Below, in pieces: positions 26,108 through 34,383 of a stretch of 64,000 nt of DNA. The stretch covers positions 868,001-932,000 of the forward strand of contig NZ_PEND01000001.1 in NCBI RefSeq assembly GCF_002844195.1, in the 5' to 3' direction. The notes under the pieces are model-generated. The model was not told the origin of the DNA. It ran no database searches and saw nothing but the letters and a program-made list of their open reading frames with translations. The translations under genes and the position numbers were made by a program. The number at the start of each line of letters is the position of its first letter. The first letter of the stretch is position 1. The stretch comes from Halegenticoccus soli. Its GTDB lineage: Archaea; Halobacteriota; Halobacteria; Halobacteriales; Haloferacaceae.

Positions 26108-27094
26108 ATGCTGACGGACGACTTCGGCCGCGAGGTGACCGGGGTCCGGGTCTCTCTCACCGACCGGTGCAACTTCGACTGCGTCTACTGTCACAACGAG
26201 GGGCTGGGGGACACGCGGGGACCGATGGAGCCGCAGGACAGCGAGATGAGCGCCGACGACGTCGTTCGCTTCCTGGAGGTCGTCGAGGAGTTCGGGGTGC
26301 GGAAGGTGAAGTTCACCGGCGGGGAGCCGATGCTCCGGGAGGACTTGGAGGAGATCGTTCGGCGGACGCCCGACTCGATGGAGACCTCGCTGACGACGAA
26401 CGGCACGTTCCTGCCGGGGCGCGCGACGGCGCTGAAGCGGGCGGGCCTCGAACGGGTGAACGTCTCGCAGGACGCCCTCGATCCCAAAGCGTTCGCCGAG
26501 ATCACGAAGTCCGGCGCGTACGATCGCGTGATAGAGGGCGTCGAGGCCGCGCTCGACGCCGGGCTCGACCCGGTGAAGCTCAACATGGTCGTGTTCGAGC
26601 ACACGGCGGGCTACGTCGAGGGGATGGTCGAGCACGTCGCCGAGAACGACGGCCTCCAGCTCCAGCTGATCGAGTACATGCCCGAGCTCACGGGCAAGCC
26701 CGAGTGGAGCATCGACATCCAGCGCGTGCACGACTGGCTCGCGGACATCGCCGACCGGGTCGAGACGCGCGACATGCACGGCAGGAAGCGCTACTGGGTG
26801 AACGGCGACGCGGGCGGAAGCTCGTCGGAAAGCGGGATGGTCGAGATCGTCGACCCCGTCGGCAACGAGAACTTCTGCGCGAACTGCCACCGCGTCCGCG
26901 TGACCCACGAGGGCTACCTCAAGGGCTGTCTCAACCGGAACGACGACCTCCGGCCCATGGGCGAGATGACGAGAGAGGAGATCCGCGAGGCGTTCCGCGA
27001 GGTCGTGTCGAACCGCGTCCCCTACTACGGCGAGTACCTCGTCCGCGACGAGCGGGGCGAGTGGACGATCAACGAGAAGTACATCGGCGCGTAG
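26108..27094 (+). CDS. moaA: GTP 3',8-cyclase, molybdenum cofactor biosynthesis
   Basis: A 328-residue radical SAM enzyme catalysing the first step of molybdopterin synthesis, rearrangement of GTP to 3',8-cyclo-GTP. The N-terminal SAM cluster ligands are C21, C25 and C28 ([10 protein letters not shown]). The C-terminal GTP-binding cluster ligands are C257, C260 and C274 (FCANCHRVR ... KGCL). The SAM-binding [12 protein letters not shown] and LTTNGTFLP motifs are also present. The C-terminal GG tail of many bacterial MoaA proteins is not present; it ends EKYIGA. The gene is alone on its strand with a short-leader promoter. Confidence 0.96.
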   Translation: MLTDDFGREVTGVRVSLTDRCNFDCVYCHNEGLGDTRGPMEPQDSEMSADDVVRFLEVVEEFGVRKVKFTGGEPMLREDLEEIVRRTPDSMETSLTTNGTFLPGRATALKRAGLERVNVSQDALDPKAFAEITKSGAYDRVIEGVEAALDAGLDPVKLNMVVFEHTAGYVEGMVEHVAENDGLQLQLIEYMPELTGKPEWSIDIQRVHDWLADIADRVETRDMHGRKRYWVNGDAGGSSSESGMVEIVDPVGNENFCANCHRVRVTHEGYLKGCLNRNDDLRPMGEMTREEIREAFREVVSNRVPYYGEYLVRDERGEWTINEKYIGA

Positions 27095-27154
27095 GGAGAT
27101 CCCGAACGTCACCGGCAAAGACTCTTCTCCCGGGCGCGCGAGGAACCCCACACC

Positions 27155-27544
27155 GTGGCTCCGACCGACATTCCGACCGAGGGCGACGTGTTGACCTACG
27201 CCCGGACGTTCACCGAGGCGGAGGTCCGCGAGTTCGCCGACCTCTCGAACGACTGCGGCGAGCACCACGTCGAGCCGGACGAGAACGGCCGCCTCGTGGT
27301 CCACGGCCTGTTGACCGCGACCCTGCCGACGAAGATCGGCGGCGACCTCGACGTGCTCGCCCGTTCGATGACCTTCGAGTTTCACCGCCCCGTCTACGCC
27401 GGGGAGACGATCGCCTGCGAGGTGACGATAGAGCGCGTCGAGGAGTCGGCGGGGCGCGCCGACCTCGACGCGTCCGTCGTCTGCCGGAACGGGGCCGGGG
27501 AGGAAGTGCTGACGGGGGCGTTCGACGGCGTGATCCTCGGGTAG
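27155..27544 (+). CDS. Hot-dog fold protein (MaoC/thioesterase-like)
   Basis: A 129-residue single hot-dog domain protein starting at GTG. The segment around residues 30-52 (SNDCGEHHVEP, then GRLVVHGLLTATLPT) corresponds to the catalytic Asp/His loop of MaoC hydratases but is rearranged, so activity on enoyl-CoA is uncertain. The rest (MTFEFHRPVYAGETI, CEVTIERVEE) is typical hot-dog sheet. It may bind or hydrolyse acyl-CoA. No ATG is available near the family start; GTG preceded by CACACC is the best start. It converges on the CoA-transferase gene. Confidence 0.75.
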   Translation: MAPTDIPTEGDVLTYARTFTEAEVREFADLSNDCGEHHVEPDENGRLVVHGLLTATLPTKIGGDLDVLARSMTFEFHRPVYAGETIACEVTIERVEESAGRADLDASVVCRNGAGEEVLTGAFDGVILG

Positions 27545-27598
27545 CTCATCGGGAGTACCGGAGGAGTGGGTAGCTCATCGGGAGCATCGGAGGAGTGC
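27541..27598 (+). repeat. 29-bp imperfect tandem repeat between convergent genes
   Basis: Two copies of GTAGCTCATCGGGAG followed by TACCGGAGGAGTGG or CATCGGAGGAGTGC occur head to tail. The first begins in the stop codon of the hot-dog gene. A near-complementary CTCCGATACTCCC at 27661-27673 could pair with the second copy to form a hairpin between the convergent genes. Confidence 0.8.
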
Positions 27599-27675
27599 AG
27601 CGATTCCCGGCGAAGAACCGAGAGACACCACCCAGGGACGGCTTCGGAACCGCCGGCTGGCTCCGATACTCCCTA

Positions 27676-28866
27676 TCAGTCGTCCGCCGCCCGCTCCTCG
27701 GCCCGCTCGCCGAGCAGTTCCGCGCGGTGTTCGTCGAGCAGCGGCGCCCGTCCGCCCGGTTCCGGCGGAGTCGCGGTCATCTTGATCGGCTGGCCCGCGA
27801 TCGTGACGCACCGGTCCGCCCCCGGCTGTTCGACCTCGACGAGCATGTCGCGGGCGCGGACGTGGGGATCCTCGAACACGTCGGCCGTGTCCTGGACGCG
27901 CTCGCAGGGGATGGAGCCGACGAGCGCGTCCGTCACCTCCTCGCAGGTCCGGTCGCGCGTCCAGGCGGCGATCTCCTCGCGGAGCGCCTCGCGGTTCCGG
28001 AGGCGGGCCGACGCGTCGGGGTAGTCGGCGGCGAGGCCCGGTCGATCCATCGCCTCGCAGAGGGCCCGCCAGTGGTTGTCGCCGAAGGCGGCGATCACGA
28101 CGTGCCCGTCGTCGGCCTCGAAGGCGTCGTAGGGAAACAGCGTCGGGTGGGAGTTCCCCTGCCGCGTGGGGGGTTCGCCGGTGTACGAGTACTGGTAGAC
28201 GGCCCGCTCGCAGAGGCTGACGATGCTGTCGTACATCGCGGTGTCGACGAACTGCCCCTCGCCGGTCCGCTCGCGGTGGTGGACCGCTGCGAGGACGCCG
28301 ACCGCGTTGAGCGCGGCGGTGAACAGGTCGCCGATCCCGGGGCCGACCTTCGTCGGGGGGCCGTCCTCCGGACCGGTGATCTCCATCACCCCGCCCAGCG
28401 CCTGCGCGATGAGGTCGAACGAGGGCTGGCCCTGGCGCTCGGTCGCGCCGGTCAGGGGGTCGCCGAAGCCGCGGATGGCCGAGTAGATCAGCTCCGGGTT
28501 GCGCTCGCGGAGCGTTTCGTACCCCAGCCCGAACCGCTCCATCGTGCCGGCGCGGTAGTTCTCGACGACCACGTCCGCCGTCTCGACGAGCGAGAGGAAG
28601 TCCTCGCGGCCGCGCTCGCTCCCGAGGTCGAGTTCGACGCTCCGCTTGCCGCGGTTGACGCTCTGGAAGTAGCCGCCGTACGGCTCGTCCGCGGAGGCGA
28701 CGAACGGCGGGTTCGGCCGGATGAGGTCGCCGCCGGGGCGCTCGACCTTCACCACGTCCGCGCCGAGATCGGCGAGGAGCATTGTGCAGTACGGTCCCGC
28801 GAGCACCTGCGTCAGATCGAGCACGCGGAGGTCTGAGAGTGCGCCCATGCGATCGGCGTCGGCCAT
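27676..28866 (-). CDS. mct: Succinyl-CoA:mesaconate CoA-transferase (family III)
   Basis: A 396-residue CoA-transferase of the CaiB/BaiF (family III) type. It should move CoA from succinyl-CoA to mesaconate in the methylaspartate cycle. Family features: LRVLDLTQVLAGPYCTMLLA at the N-terminus, KRSVELDLGSERG, and GQFVDTAMYDSIVSL carrying the catalytic Asp. The specific assignment rests on its place beside glutamate mutase, methylaspartate ammonia-lyase and mesaconyl-CoA hydratase, as in other haloarchaea. The start used is MADADRMGALSDL; an internal ATG six codons later is equally possible. Confidence 0.87.
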   Translation of the reverse strand: MADADRMGALSDLRVLDLTQVLAGPYCTMLLADLGADVVKVERPGGDLIRPNPPFVASADEPYGGYFQSVNRGKRSVELDLGSERGREDFLSLVETADVVVENYRAGTMERFGLGYETLRERNPELIYSAIRGFGDPLTGATERQGQPSFDLIAQALGGVMEITGPEDGPPTKVGPGIGDLFTAALNAVGVLAAVHHRERTGEGQFVDTAMYDSIVSLCERAVYQYSYTGEPPTRQGNSHPTLFPYDAFEADDGHVVIAAFGDNHWRALCEAMDRPGLAADYPDASARLRNREALREEIAAWTRDRTCEEVTDALVGSIPCERVQDTADVFEDPHVRARDMLVEVEQPGADRCVTIAGQPIKMTATPPEPGGRAPLLDEHRAELLGERAEERAADD

Positions 28867-28960
28867 GAGTACCAAAAACCTTCCCTATTGATCATGTAGA
28901 ATGCGTCGATGTGTCACACCGCCTCTCGAAGGTGTTTTAGGAATATTATCATGAAAAATC

Positions 28961-28978
28961 GTTAGGTTTATTTCTAAC
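28961..28978. promoter_or_regulatory. GTTAG-N8-CTAAC inverted repeat enclosing the glmS TATA box
   Basis: The spacer GTTTATTT between the arms is itself the TATA-like element, 26-33 nt before the glmS ATG. A protein bound here would exclude the basal factor TBP, so this is a candidate repressor site. A wider ATCATGA/TCATGAT inverted repeat surrounds it (arms near 28948 and 28990). Confidence 0.5.
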
Positions 28979-28998
28979 ATCACGGTTGTTCATGATGA

Positions 28999-29448
28999 AT
29001 GCCGCGAACAGTCATCCTCGGCGTCATCGGTTCCGACGCGCACGTGGTCGGGATCACGATTCTGGAACAGGCGTTCGACGCGGCCGGGTTCGACGTGGTG
29101 AACCTCGGCGTGCAGACCTCCCAGGAGGAGTTCGTAGAGGCGGCGCTCGCACGCGACGCGGAGGCGGTCCTGGTCTCCTCGCTCTACGGACACGCCGCGC
29201 AGGACTGCCGCGGGTTCCACGAGCGGCTCGCCGAGGCGGGTCTCGGCGACCTGACGACGTACATCGGGGGCAACCTCGCCGTCGGACAGGACGACCCCGA
29301 GGAGACCCGCGAGCGCTTCGAGGCGATGGGCTTCACGCGGGTGTTCGACTCGGAGACCGAGCCGGAGGAGGCCATCGAGGCGCTCCGGGTCGACCTCGAA
29401 ATCCCGCCGACGGAGTCGGAGCGCGACCCGGTCAGGGCCAGGACGTGA
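28999..29448 (+). CDS. glmS: Glutamate mutase (methylaspartate mutase) subunit S
   Basis: The 149-residue B12-binding component of coenzyme-B12-dependent glutamate mutase, which interconverts L-glutamate and L-threo-3-methylaspartate. The base-off/His-on motif D13-x-H15-x-x-G18 (GSDAHVVG) supplies the cobalt ligand, followed by SSLYGHA and YIGGNLAVG that bind the nucleotide tail. An acidic C-terminal tail of about 15 residues extends beyond the family core. It is the first gene of the plus-strand operon; its stop overlaps the glmE start. Confidence 0.95.
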   Translation: MPRTVILGVIGSDAHVVGITILEQAFDAAGFDVVNLGVQTSQEEFVEAALARDAEAVLVSSLYGHAAQDCRGFHERLAEAGLGDLTTYIGGNLAVGQDDPEETRERFEAMGFTRVFDSETEPEEAIEALRVDLEIPPTESERDPVRART

Positions 29449-30884
29449 TGGTCCGAGACGAGAAGCTCTCCGAGTCGGAGCTGCGGCGCGTCGCCGACGA
29501 TCTCAGGGGCGACTGGCCGACCGCCGAGGCGGTCGACTTCCGGGAGTCCGTCGAGTACCACGAGGCGCTTCCGCCGTCGAAGCGGTTCGCCGAGGTGCTC
29601 GAATCCGCCGATCGACCGCTGCTGCAGCCCCGCGCGGGCGTTCCGCGGCTCGACGACCAGGTCCGCCTCCTGACGCACCTCCTGGAGGACGGCCGCGCCG
29701 ACCTGCTGCCGACGACAATCGACTCCTACACCCGCGACAACGAGTACGCGAAGGCCCAGGAGGGGCTGGAGGAGGCCCGCGAGACGGGCGAGGACACGCT
29801 CAACGGCTTTCCGGCGGTCAACCACGGCGTCGACGGCTGCCGGGAGCTGATAGAGCGGATCGACGGTCCCGTCGAGGTCCGCCACGGCACGCCCGACGCC
29901 CGCCTGCTCGCGATGGTGACGTTCGCCGGCGGGTTCCAGTCGTTCGAGGGCGGGCCGGTGTCGTACAACATCCCGTACACGAAGCGGCGCGACCTCGCGG
30001 AGACGATCGAGCACTGGCAGTTCGTCGACCGCCTCGCGGGGCTGTACACCGAGTTCGGCGTCCGGATCAACCGCGAGCCGTTCGGCCCGCTCACCGGGAC
30101 GCTCGTGCCGCCCTGCATCGCCATCGCGGTCATGCTGATCGAGGGGCTGCTCGCCGCCACCCAGGGCGTTCGAAGCGTCACTCTCGGCTACGGCCAGGTC
30201 GGCAATCTCGTCCAGGACGTGGCGGCGCTGCGCGCGCTCCGGGCGCTCGGCGAGGAGTACCTGCCCGACGAGGTGGCGGTCACGACGGTCTTTCACGAGT
30301 GGATGGGCGGCTTCCCGCCGGACGAGGCCCGCGCGAACGGCGTCATCGGCCTCGGCGGCGCGACGGCGGCGGTCGCAGAGCCCGACAAGGTCATCACGAA
30401 GTCGCCGCAGGAGTTCCGCGGCGTTCCCACGATGGAGGCCAACGCCGCCGGCCTCCGCACCACGCGACAGCTCATCGACATGCTCGCAGAACAGGAGATC
30501 ACCCTCGACGGAGTTGACGACGAACAGGCGTTCATCGAACGATCGACCCGCTGCCTCGTGGACGCGGTGCTCGAACGCGGCGACGGCGATGTCGCCGCCG
30601 GGACGGTCCGCGCGTTCGAGGCGGGCGCGCTGGACGTGCCGTTCGCCCCGAGCGAGAGCGCGAAGGGCGCGGTGCTGCCCGCCCGCGACGACGACGGCCG
30701 GGTGCGGATCCTCGAATTCGGCGATCTCGCGCTCTCCGACGACATCAGGGAGACGCACGCGGCCCGGCTGGACGAGCGGGCCACCACCGAACAGCGCCCG
30801 TGCTCGTTCCGCATGGTCGCGGACGACGTGGACGCCATCAGCGAGGGGCGGCTCATCGGCCGCCCCCGGGAGGGCGAATCGTGA
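29448..30884 (+). CDS. glmE: Glutamate mutase (methylaspartate mutase) subunit E
   Basis: The 478-residue catalytic TIM-barrel subunit of glutamate mutase. It binds glutamate and, with GlmS, adenosylcobalamin, and generates the substrate radical. Typical segments are PTTIDSYTRDNEY, NGFPAVNHGV, EVRHGTPDARLLA, EGGPVSYNIPYTK and GYGQVGNLVQDVAAL. The length equals that of Clostridium-type E subunits. Its ATG lies in a TGATG overlap with glmS and its end overlaps the GTG start of the ammonia-lyase, so the three are translationally coupled. Confidence 0.95.
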   Translation: MVRDEKLSESELRRVADDLRGDWPTAEAVDFRESVEYHEALPPSKRFAEVLESADRPLLQPRAGVPRLDDQVRLLTHLLEDGRADLLPTTIDSYTRDNEYAKAQEGLEEARETGEDTLNGFPAVNHGVDGCRELIERIDGPVEVRHGTPDARLLAMVTFAGGFQSFEGGPVSYNIPYTKRRDLAETIEHWQFVDRLAGLYTEFGVRINREPFGPLTGTLVPPCIAIAVMLIEGLLAATQGVRSVTLGYGQVGNLVQDVAALRALRALGEEYLPDEVAVTTVFHEWMGGFPPDEARANGVIGLGGATAAVAEPDKVITKSPQEFRGVPTMEANAAGLRTTRQLIDMLAEQEITLDGVDDEQAFIERSTRCLVDAVLERGDGDVAAGTVRAFEAGALDVPFAPSESAKGAVLPARDDDGRVRILEFGDLALSDDIRETHAARLDERATTEQRPCSFRMVADDVDAISEGRLIGRPREGES

Positions 30885-32140
30885 GGATCGAGGCGGTCCG
30901 CGCGGTGCCGACCGTCGCGGGCTTTTACTTCGACGACCAGCGCGCCATCAAGTCGGGCGCGGAGCGGGACGGCTTCGACTACCGCGGCCCCCCACGGACG
31001 CCCGGCTTCCGACGGGTTCGCGAGGCCGGCGAGGCCCTGTCCGTCGAGCTGGAACTCTCGTCGGGAGCGGTCGCGGTCGGCGACTGCGCGGCCGTCCAGT
31101 ACTCGGGGGCCGGCGGGCGGGATCCGCTGTTCCGGGCCGGCGAGTACCGGTCGGTGATCGATGGGCCGGTCGCGGAGGCGCTGGTCGGCCGCGACCCGCG
31201 CGCGTTCGCCGACAACGCCGCCGTCGTCGAGGGGCTCGAACCCGCCGGCGACAGCCTCCACACCGCGATCCGCTACGGCGTCTCGCAGGCGCTCCTCGAC
31301 GCGGCGGCGCGCGCCGGGGGGACGACGATGACGGACGTGCTCGCCGAAGCGTGCGACGCGACGCCGGCGACCGAGCCGGTTCCGGTGTTCGGCCAGTCCG
31401 GAGACGAGCGGCGGGCGAACGCCGAGAAGATGCTCATAAAGCGCGTCCCGGTGCTCCCGCACGGGCTGTTCAACAGCGTCGAGAAGGTCGGCGAGGACGG
31501 CGGAAAGCTTGTCGCCTACCTGTCGTGGCTCGCGGAGCGGGCCGACCGGAGAGACGGGTACGAACCGCGCTTCCACGTCGACGTGTACGGCCTCCTCGGC
31601 GAGCTGTTCGGCCCGCCGTACGACCGGCCCGCGGTGACGGACTACTTCGCCGACCTCCGCGACGCGGCCGCGCCGTACCCCCTCCAGGTCGAGGGGCCGA
31701 TGGACGCGGGCGGCCGCGGGAAGCAGATCCGCGCGATGGCCGAACTCCGGGAGGGGCTGCGCGACGCGGGCGTCGCGGTCGACGTCGTCGCCGACGAGTG
31801 GTGCAACACCCTCGGCGACGTGCGGGCGTTCGTCGACGCCGGCGCGGCGGACCTCGTGCAGGTGAAGACGCCCGACCTCGGCGGGATCCACCGGAGCGCG
31901 GTGGCGGTGCTCGCGTGCCGGGGGACCGACACGCGGGCGTACCTCGGCGGCACGTGCAACGAGACGGACATCTCCGCGCGGGCCTGCGCGCACGTCGCGC
32001 TCGCCACCGACGCGGCGCAGGTGCTGGCCAAGCCCGGGATGGGGTTCGACGAGGGGTTCATGATCGTGACGAACGAGATGCGGCGGACGCTCGCCCGCCG
32101 CGAGGCCGCCGGCCGGCGGGAGGTGCCCGCCGATGACTGA
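30881..32140 (+). CDS. mal: Methylaspartate ammonia-lyase
   Basis: A 419-residue enolase-superfamily enzyme that eliminates ammonia from L-threo-3-methylaspartate to give mesaconate. The catalytic base lysine corresponds to K329 in VQVKTPDLGG, the opposite His lies in KRVPVLPHGLFNS, and metal ligands occur in the YGLLGEL, QVEGPMD and DEWCNT regions. The GTG start is in a GTGA overlap with glmE. The next gene starts before its stop. It is the second committed step of the haloarchaeal methylaspartate cycle. Confidence 0.94.
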   Translation: MRIEAVRAVPTVAGFYFDDQRAIKSGAERDGFDYRGPPRTPGFRRVREAGEALSVELELSSGAVAVGDCAAVQYSGAGGRDPLFRAGEYRSVIDGPVAEALVGRDPRAFADNAAVVEGLEPAGDSLHTAIRYGVSQALLDAAARAGGTTMTDVLAEACDATPATEPVPVFGQSGDERRANAEKMLIKRVPVLPHGLFNSVEKVGEDGGKLVAYLSWLAERADRRDGYEPRFHVDVYGLLGELFGPPYDRPAVTDYFADLRDAAAPYPLQVEGPMDAGGRGKQIRAMAELREGLRDAGVAVDVVADEWCNTLGDVRAFVDAGAADLVQVKTPDLGGIHRSAVAVLACRGTDTRAYLGGTCNETDISARACAHVALATDAAQVLAKPGMGFDEGFMIVTNEMRRTLARREAAGRREVPADD

Positions 32141-33284
32141 CGATCCGTGGCTCGACGGGATGGCCGGCGCGCTCGGCCGCGCCGACACCCTCGAAAAGGG
32201 GACCTACTTCGAGGAGTTCGCCGAGGGGGAGACGATCGAGCACGCGCCCGGCCTCCGGCTCACCCGCGACGGGAACGACCTGTGGACGAGCGGGACGCTC
32301 AACCACGACCCGGCGTACTGGCGGCCCGACGCGGCCGCGGACCGCGGCTTCGAGCGGCCGCCGATCCACCCCGACTACCTGCTCGCCTGCACGATGGGGC
32401 CGAGCGTCGAGGACCTGAGCGAGAAGGGCGGCTACTTCCTCGGTCGGACGGGCGTCAGGTTCCACCGCGACGCGGTGTACCCCGGCACGGACCTCCGCGT
32501 CGAGTCGACGGTGCTCGAAAAGCGGCCCTCCTCGTCTCGCCCCGCCTACGGCATCGTCACGTGGGAGACGACGGGGTTCGACGCCGCCGACGGCGAGCCG
32601 CTGTGCTCGTACACCCGGACGAACATGGTGCCGCGCCGGAAGCCCGTCGAGACGGACGGCGGAGAGTCGTCGCGAGGCGGGGAACCGCGAGGTGAGGGAT
32701 CGTCACGGAGCGAAGGGTCCTCACGGAGCGATCCGGGGGCGAGCGCCGATCCGGACCTCCCGGCGGAACTGCTCTCGCCCGAGGGGCCGCACTTCGAGGA
32801 CTTCCGCGACGCGCTCGACCGCGCCGAGGGCCGGGACGCCGCCGTCGCCTACCGGCACGAGCGGGGGCGCACGATCGACGACTTCCTCACGGCGGTGTTG
32901 CCGCTGCGGACGCTCAACACCGCGAAGCAGCACCACAACGCCGACGCGATGGCCGACTCGCCGTCCGGCGGGATCGTCGCCTACGGCGACGTGACGCGCT
33001 CCGTCGCGCTCGGCCACGCGCGGTCCGACGAGGCGACGTACCGCGAGGTCGGGTGCGACGACGAGCGCTTCCACGGCTTCGTGACGAGCGGGGACACGAT
33101 CTACGGGTTCACCCGCGTCCGCTCGGCCGACCCAATCCGAAACGTCGAAGACGGCCCCGCGGCGGCGCTCCCGGCCGCGGTGGGCGACGAGGTCGGGCGG
33201 GTCACCTTCGAGCACTACGCTATCAACCAGCGCGACGAACCGGTCTACTCGGGGACGAGGACCGCGCTCGTCCGACGGCGGTGA
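32133..33284 (+). CDS. mch: Mesaconyl-CoA hydratase (double hot-dog)
   Basis: A 383-residue MaoC-type hydratase with two hot-dog domains (about 20-165 and 210-380). It should hydrate mesaconyl-C1-CoA to beta-methylmalyl-CoA. The N-terminal half has YFEEFAEGETIEHAPG and FHRDAVYPGTDLRVES; the C-terminal half has LNTAKQHHNADAMA and FVTSGDTIYGFTRV. Between them lies a low-complexity linker with the repeated GSSRSEGSSRSD (coded at 32697-32732). Domain order and the neighbours agree with the haloarchaeal enzyme. Its ATG overlaps the ammonia-lyase end by eight bases. Confidence 0.9.
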   Translation: MTDDPWLDGMAGALGRADTLEKGTYFEEFAEGETIEHAPGLRLTRDGNDLWTSGTLNHDPAYWRPDAAADRGFERPPIHPDYLLACTMGPSVEDLSEKGGYFLGRTGVRFHRDAVYPGTDLRVESTVLEKRPSSSRPAYGIVTWETTGFDAADGEPLCSYTRTNMVPRRKPVETDGGESSRGGEPRGEGSSRSEGSSRSDPGASADPDLPAELLSPEGPHFEDFRDALDRAEGRDAAVAYRHERGRTIDDFLTAVLPLRTLNTAKQHHNADAMADSPSGGIVAYGDVTRSVALGHARSDEATYREVGCDDERFHGFVTSGDTIYGFTRVRSADPIRNVEDGPAAALPAAVGDEVGRVTFEHYAINQRDEPVYSGTRTALVRRR

Positions 33285-33333
33285 CCGCGAACCGCCGCGA
33301 AACGCAGAAACGCGGACACCAAACGCAGAAACC

Positions 33334-34377
33334 ATGACGACGCAGACGCCGCGGCTCTGCCGCACGTTCCAGACCGCACCGGCCGCCGTTCCGAAGGAGA
33401 ACACGGCGAAGTACCTCGACTCGGGCCTCGGAAGCGAGGGGTTCGCGAAGCCCGACTGGCTCGTGCCGGACATCGAGGACGGCACCGCCCCCGACATGAA
33501 GGCGCGGGCGCTCGAAAACGTGGTCGACCGCCTGCCGGAGGCCGAGTTCGCCGGCGAGATCTGGCCCCGCGTCGAGTGGAGCTACGACGACGACTCCTTC
33601 CGCGAGCGCGGCCGCGAGCAGATCGAGACGCTCGTCCGCGAGGTCGGCGAGCACATAGACGGCGTGGTCGTCCCGAAGGTCGGCCGCCTGGCGGACGTGG
33701 AGCGCACAGAGCGCGTCGTCGCGGACGCCGAGCGGGAGTACGGCCACCCGGAGGGGTCGATCGGATTGAGCGTCATCGTCGAGACCGCGCGGGCGGTCTC
33801 CGACCTCCGGGAGATCGCCGCCTCCGGCGCAAAATCGGGTTCTCGGCTGGAGGGGCTGATCTTCGGCCCGGTCGACTACACGGCCGAGCTGGGCGGCCGG
33901 GAGATGGGCGGCGTCGGGCCGGGGTGGGACGCCCTCCTCGCCGCCCTCTCGAACGAGGCGAGCGCGAACGGCCTCGTCGCCGTCGGCGGGCCGTTCGACC
34001 GGCTGTTCCGCGAGCGCGCGGGCGTTCGCTTCTACAACGGCGACGCCTACGCCGATCAGGTGGAGCGGGAGGCGCGGGTCGGCCTCGACGGAAGCTGGTC
34101 GCTGCACCCCCAGCAGACGGCGCAGGCGAACCGGATCCACATGCCGAGCCCGGACGAGCTCGCCCGCGACGTCCGGCGGATCGAGGAGTTCGAGGCCGCG
34201 AGGTCGGCCGGGACGGGCGCGGTGACCGTCGACGGCCAGATGGTCGACGAGGCGACCTACAAGAACTTCAGAAACACGGTCGAGACGGCGCTCGCCATCG
34301 AGCGCGCCGCGCCCGAGCAGGCGACGGAGGCGTACGACCCTGACCTGCTCGACCGGGCGCGGGCGCTCGAGGCCTGA
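33334..34377 (+). CDS. CitE-type lyase, probable beta-methylmalyl-CoA lyase
   Basis: A 347-residue member of the HpcH/HpaI-CitE family. In this operon it should cleave beta-methylmalyl-CoA to glyoxylate and propionyl-CoA, the final step before glyoxylate enters malate synthesis. Family motifs are WLVPDIEDGTAPDMK near residue 41, VVVPKVGRLADVE, SVIVETARAVSDL with the metal-binding Glu, and LIFGPVDYTAEL with the metal-binding Asp. It follows mch by 49 bp that contain two AAACGCAGAAAC copies. A role as malyl-CoA or citramalyl-CoA lyase is possible, but the context favours the methylaspartate cycle. Confidence 0.88.
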   Translation: MTTQTPRLCRTFQTAPAAVPKENTAKYLDSGLGSEGFAKPDWLVPDIEDGTAPDMKARALENVVDRLPEAEFAGEIWPRVEWSYDDDSFRERGREQIETLVREVGEHIDGVVVPKVGRLADVERTERVVADAEREYGHPEGSIGLSVIVETARAVSDLREIAASGAKSGSRLEGLIFGPVDYTAELGGREMGGVGPGWDALLAALSNEASANGLVAVGGPFDRLFRERAGVRFYNGDAYADQVEREARVGLDGSWSLHPQQTAQANRIHMPSPDELARDVRRIEEFEAARSAGTGAVTVDGQMVDEATYKNFRNTVETALAIERAAPEQATEAYDPDLLDRARALEA

Positions 34378-34383
34378 GATTCC

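Noticed and set aside
27541-27598. 29-bp repeats as an integration (att) site or CRISPR unit
   Set aside because: Only two imperfect copies without spacers, integrase or tRNA nearby.
27595-28836. Long plus-strand frame opposite the CoA-transferase
   Set aside because: Shadow frame rich in Arg/Val/Asp repeats; the CoA-transferase motifs are on the other strand.
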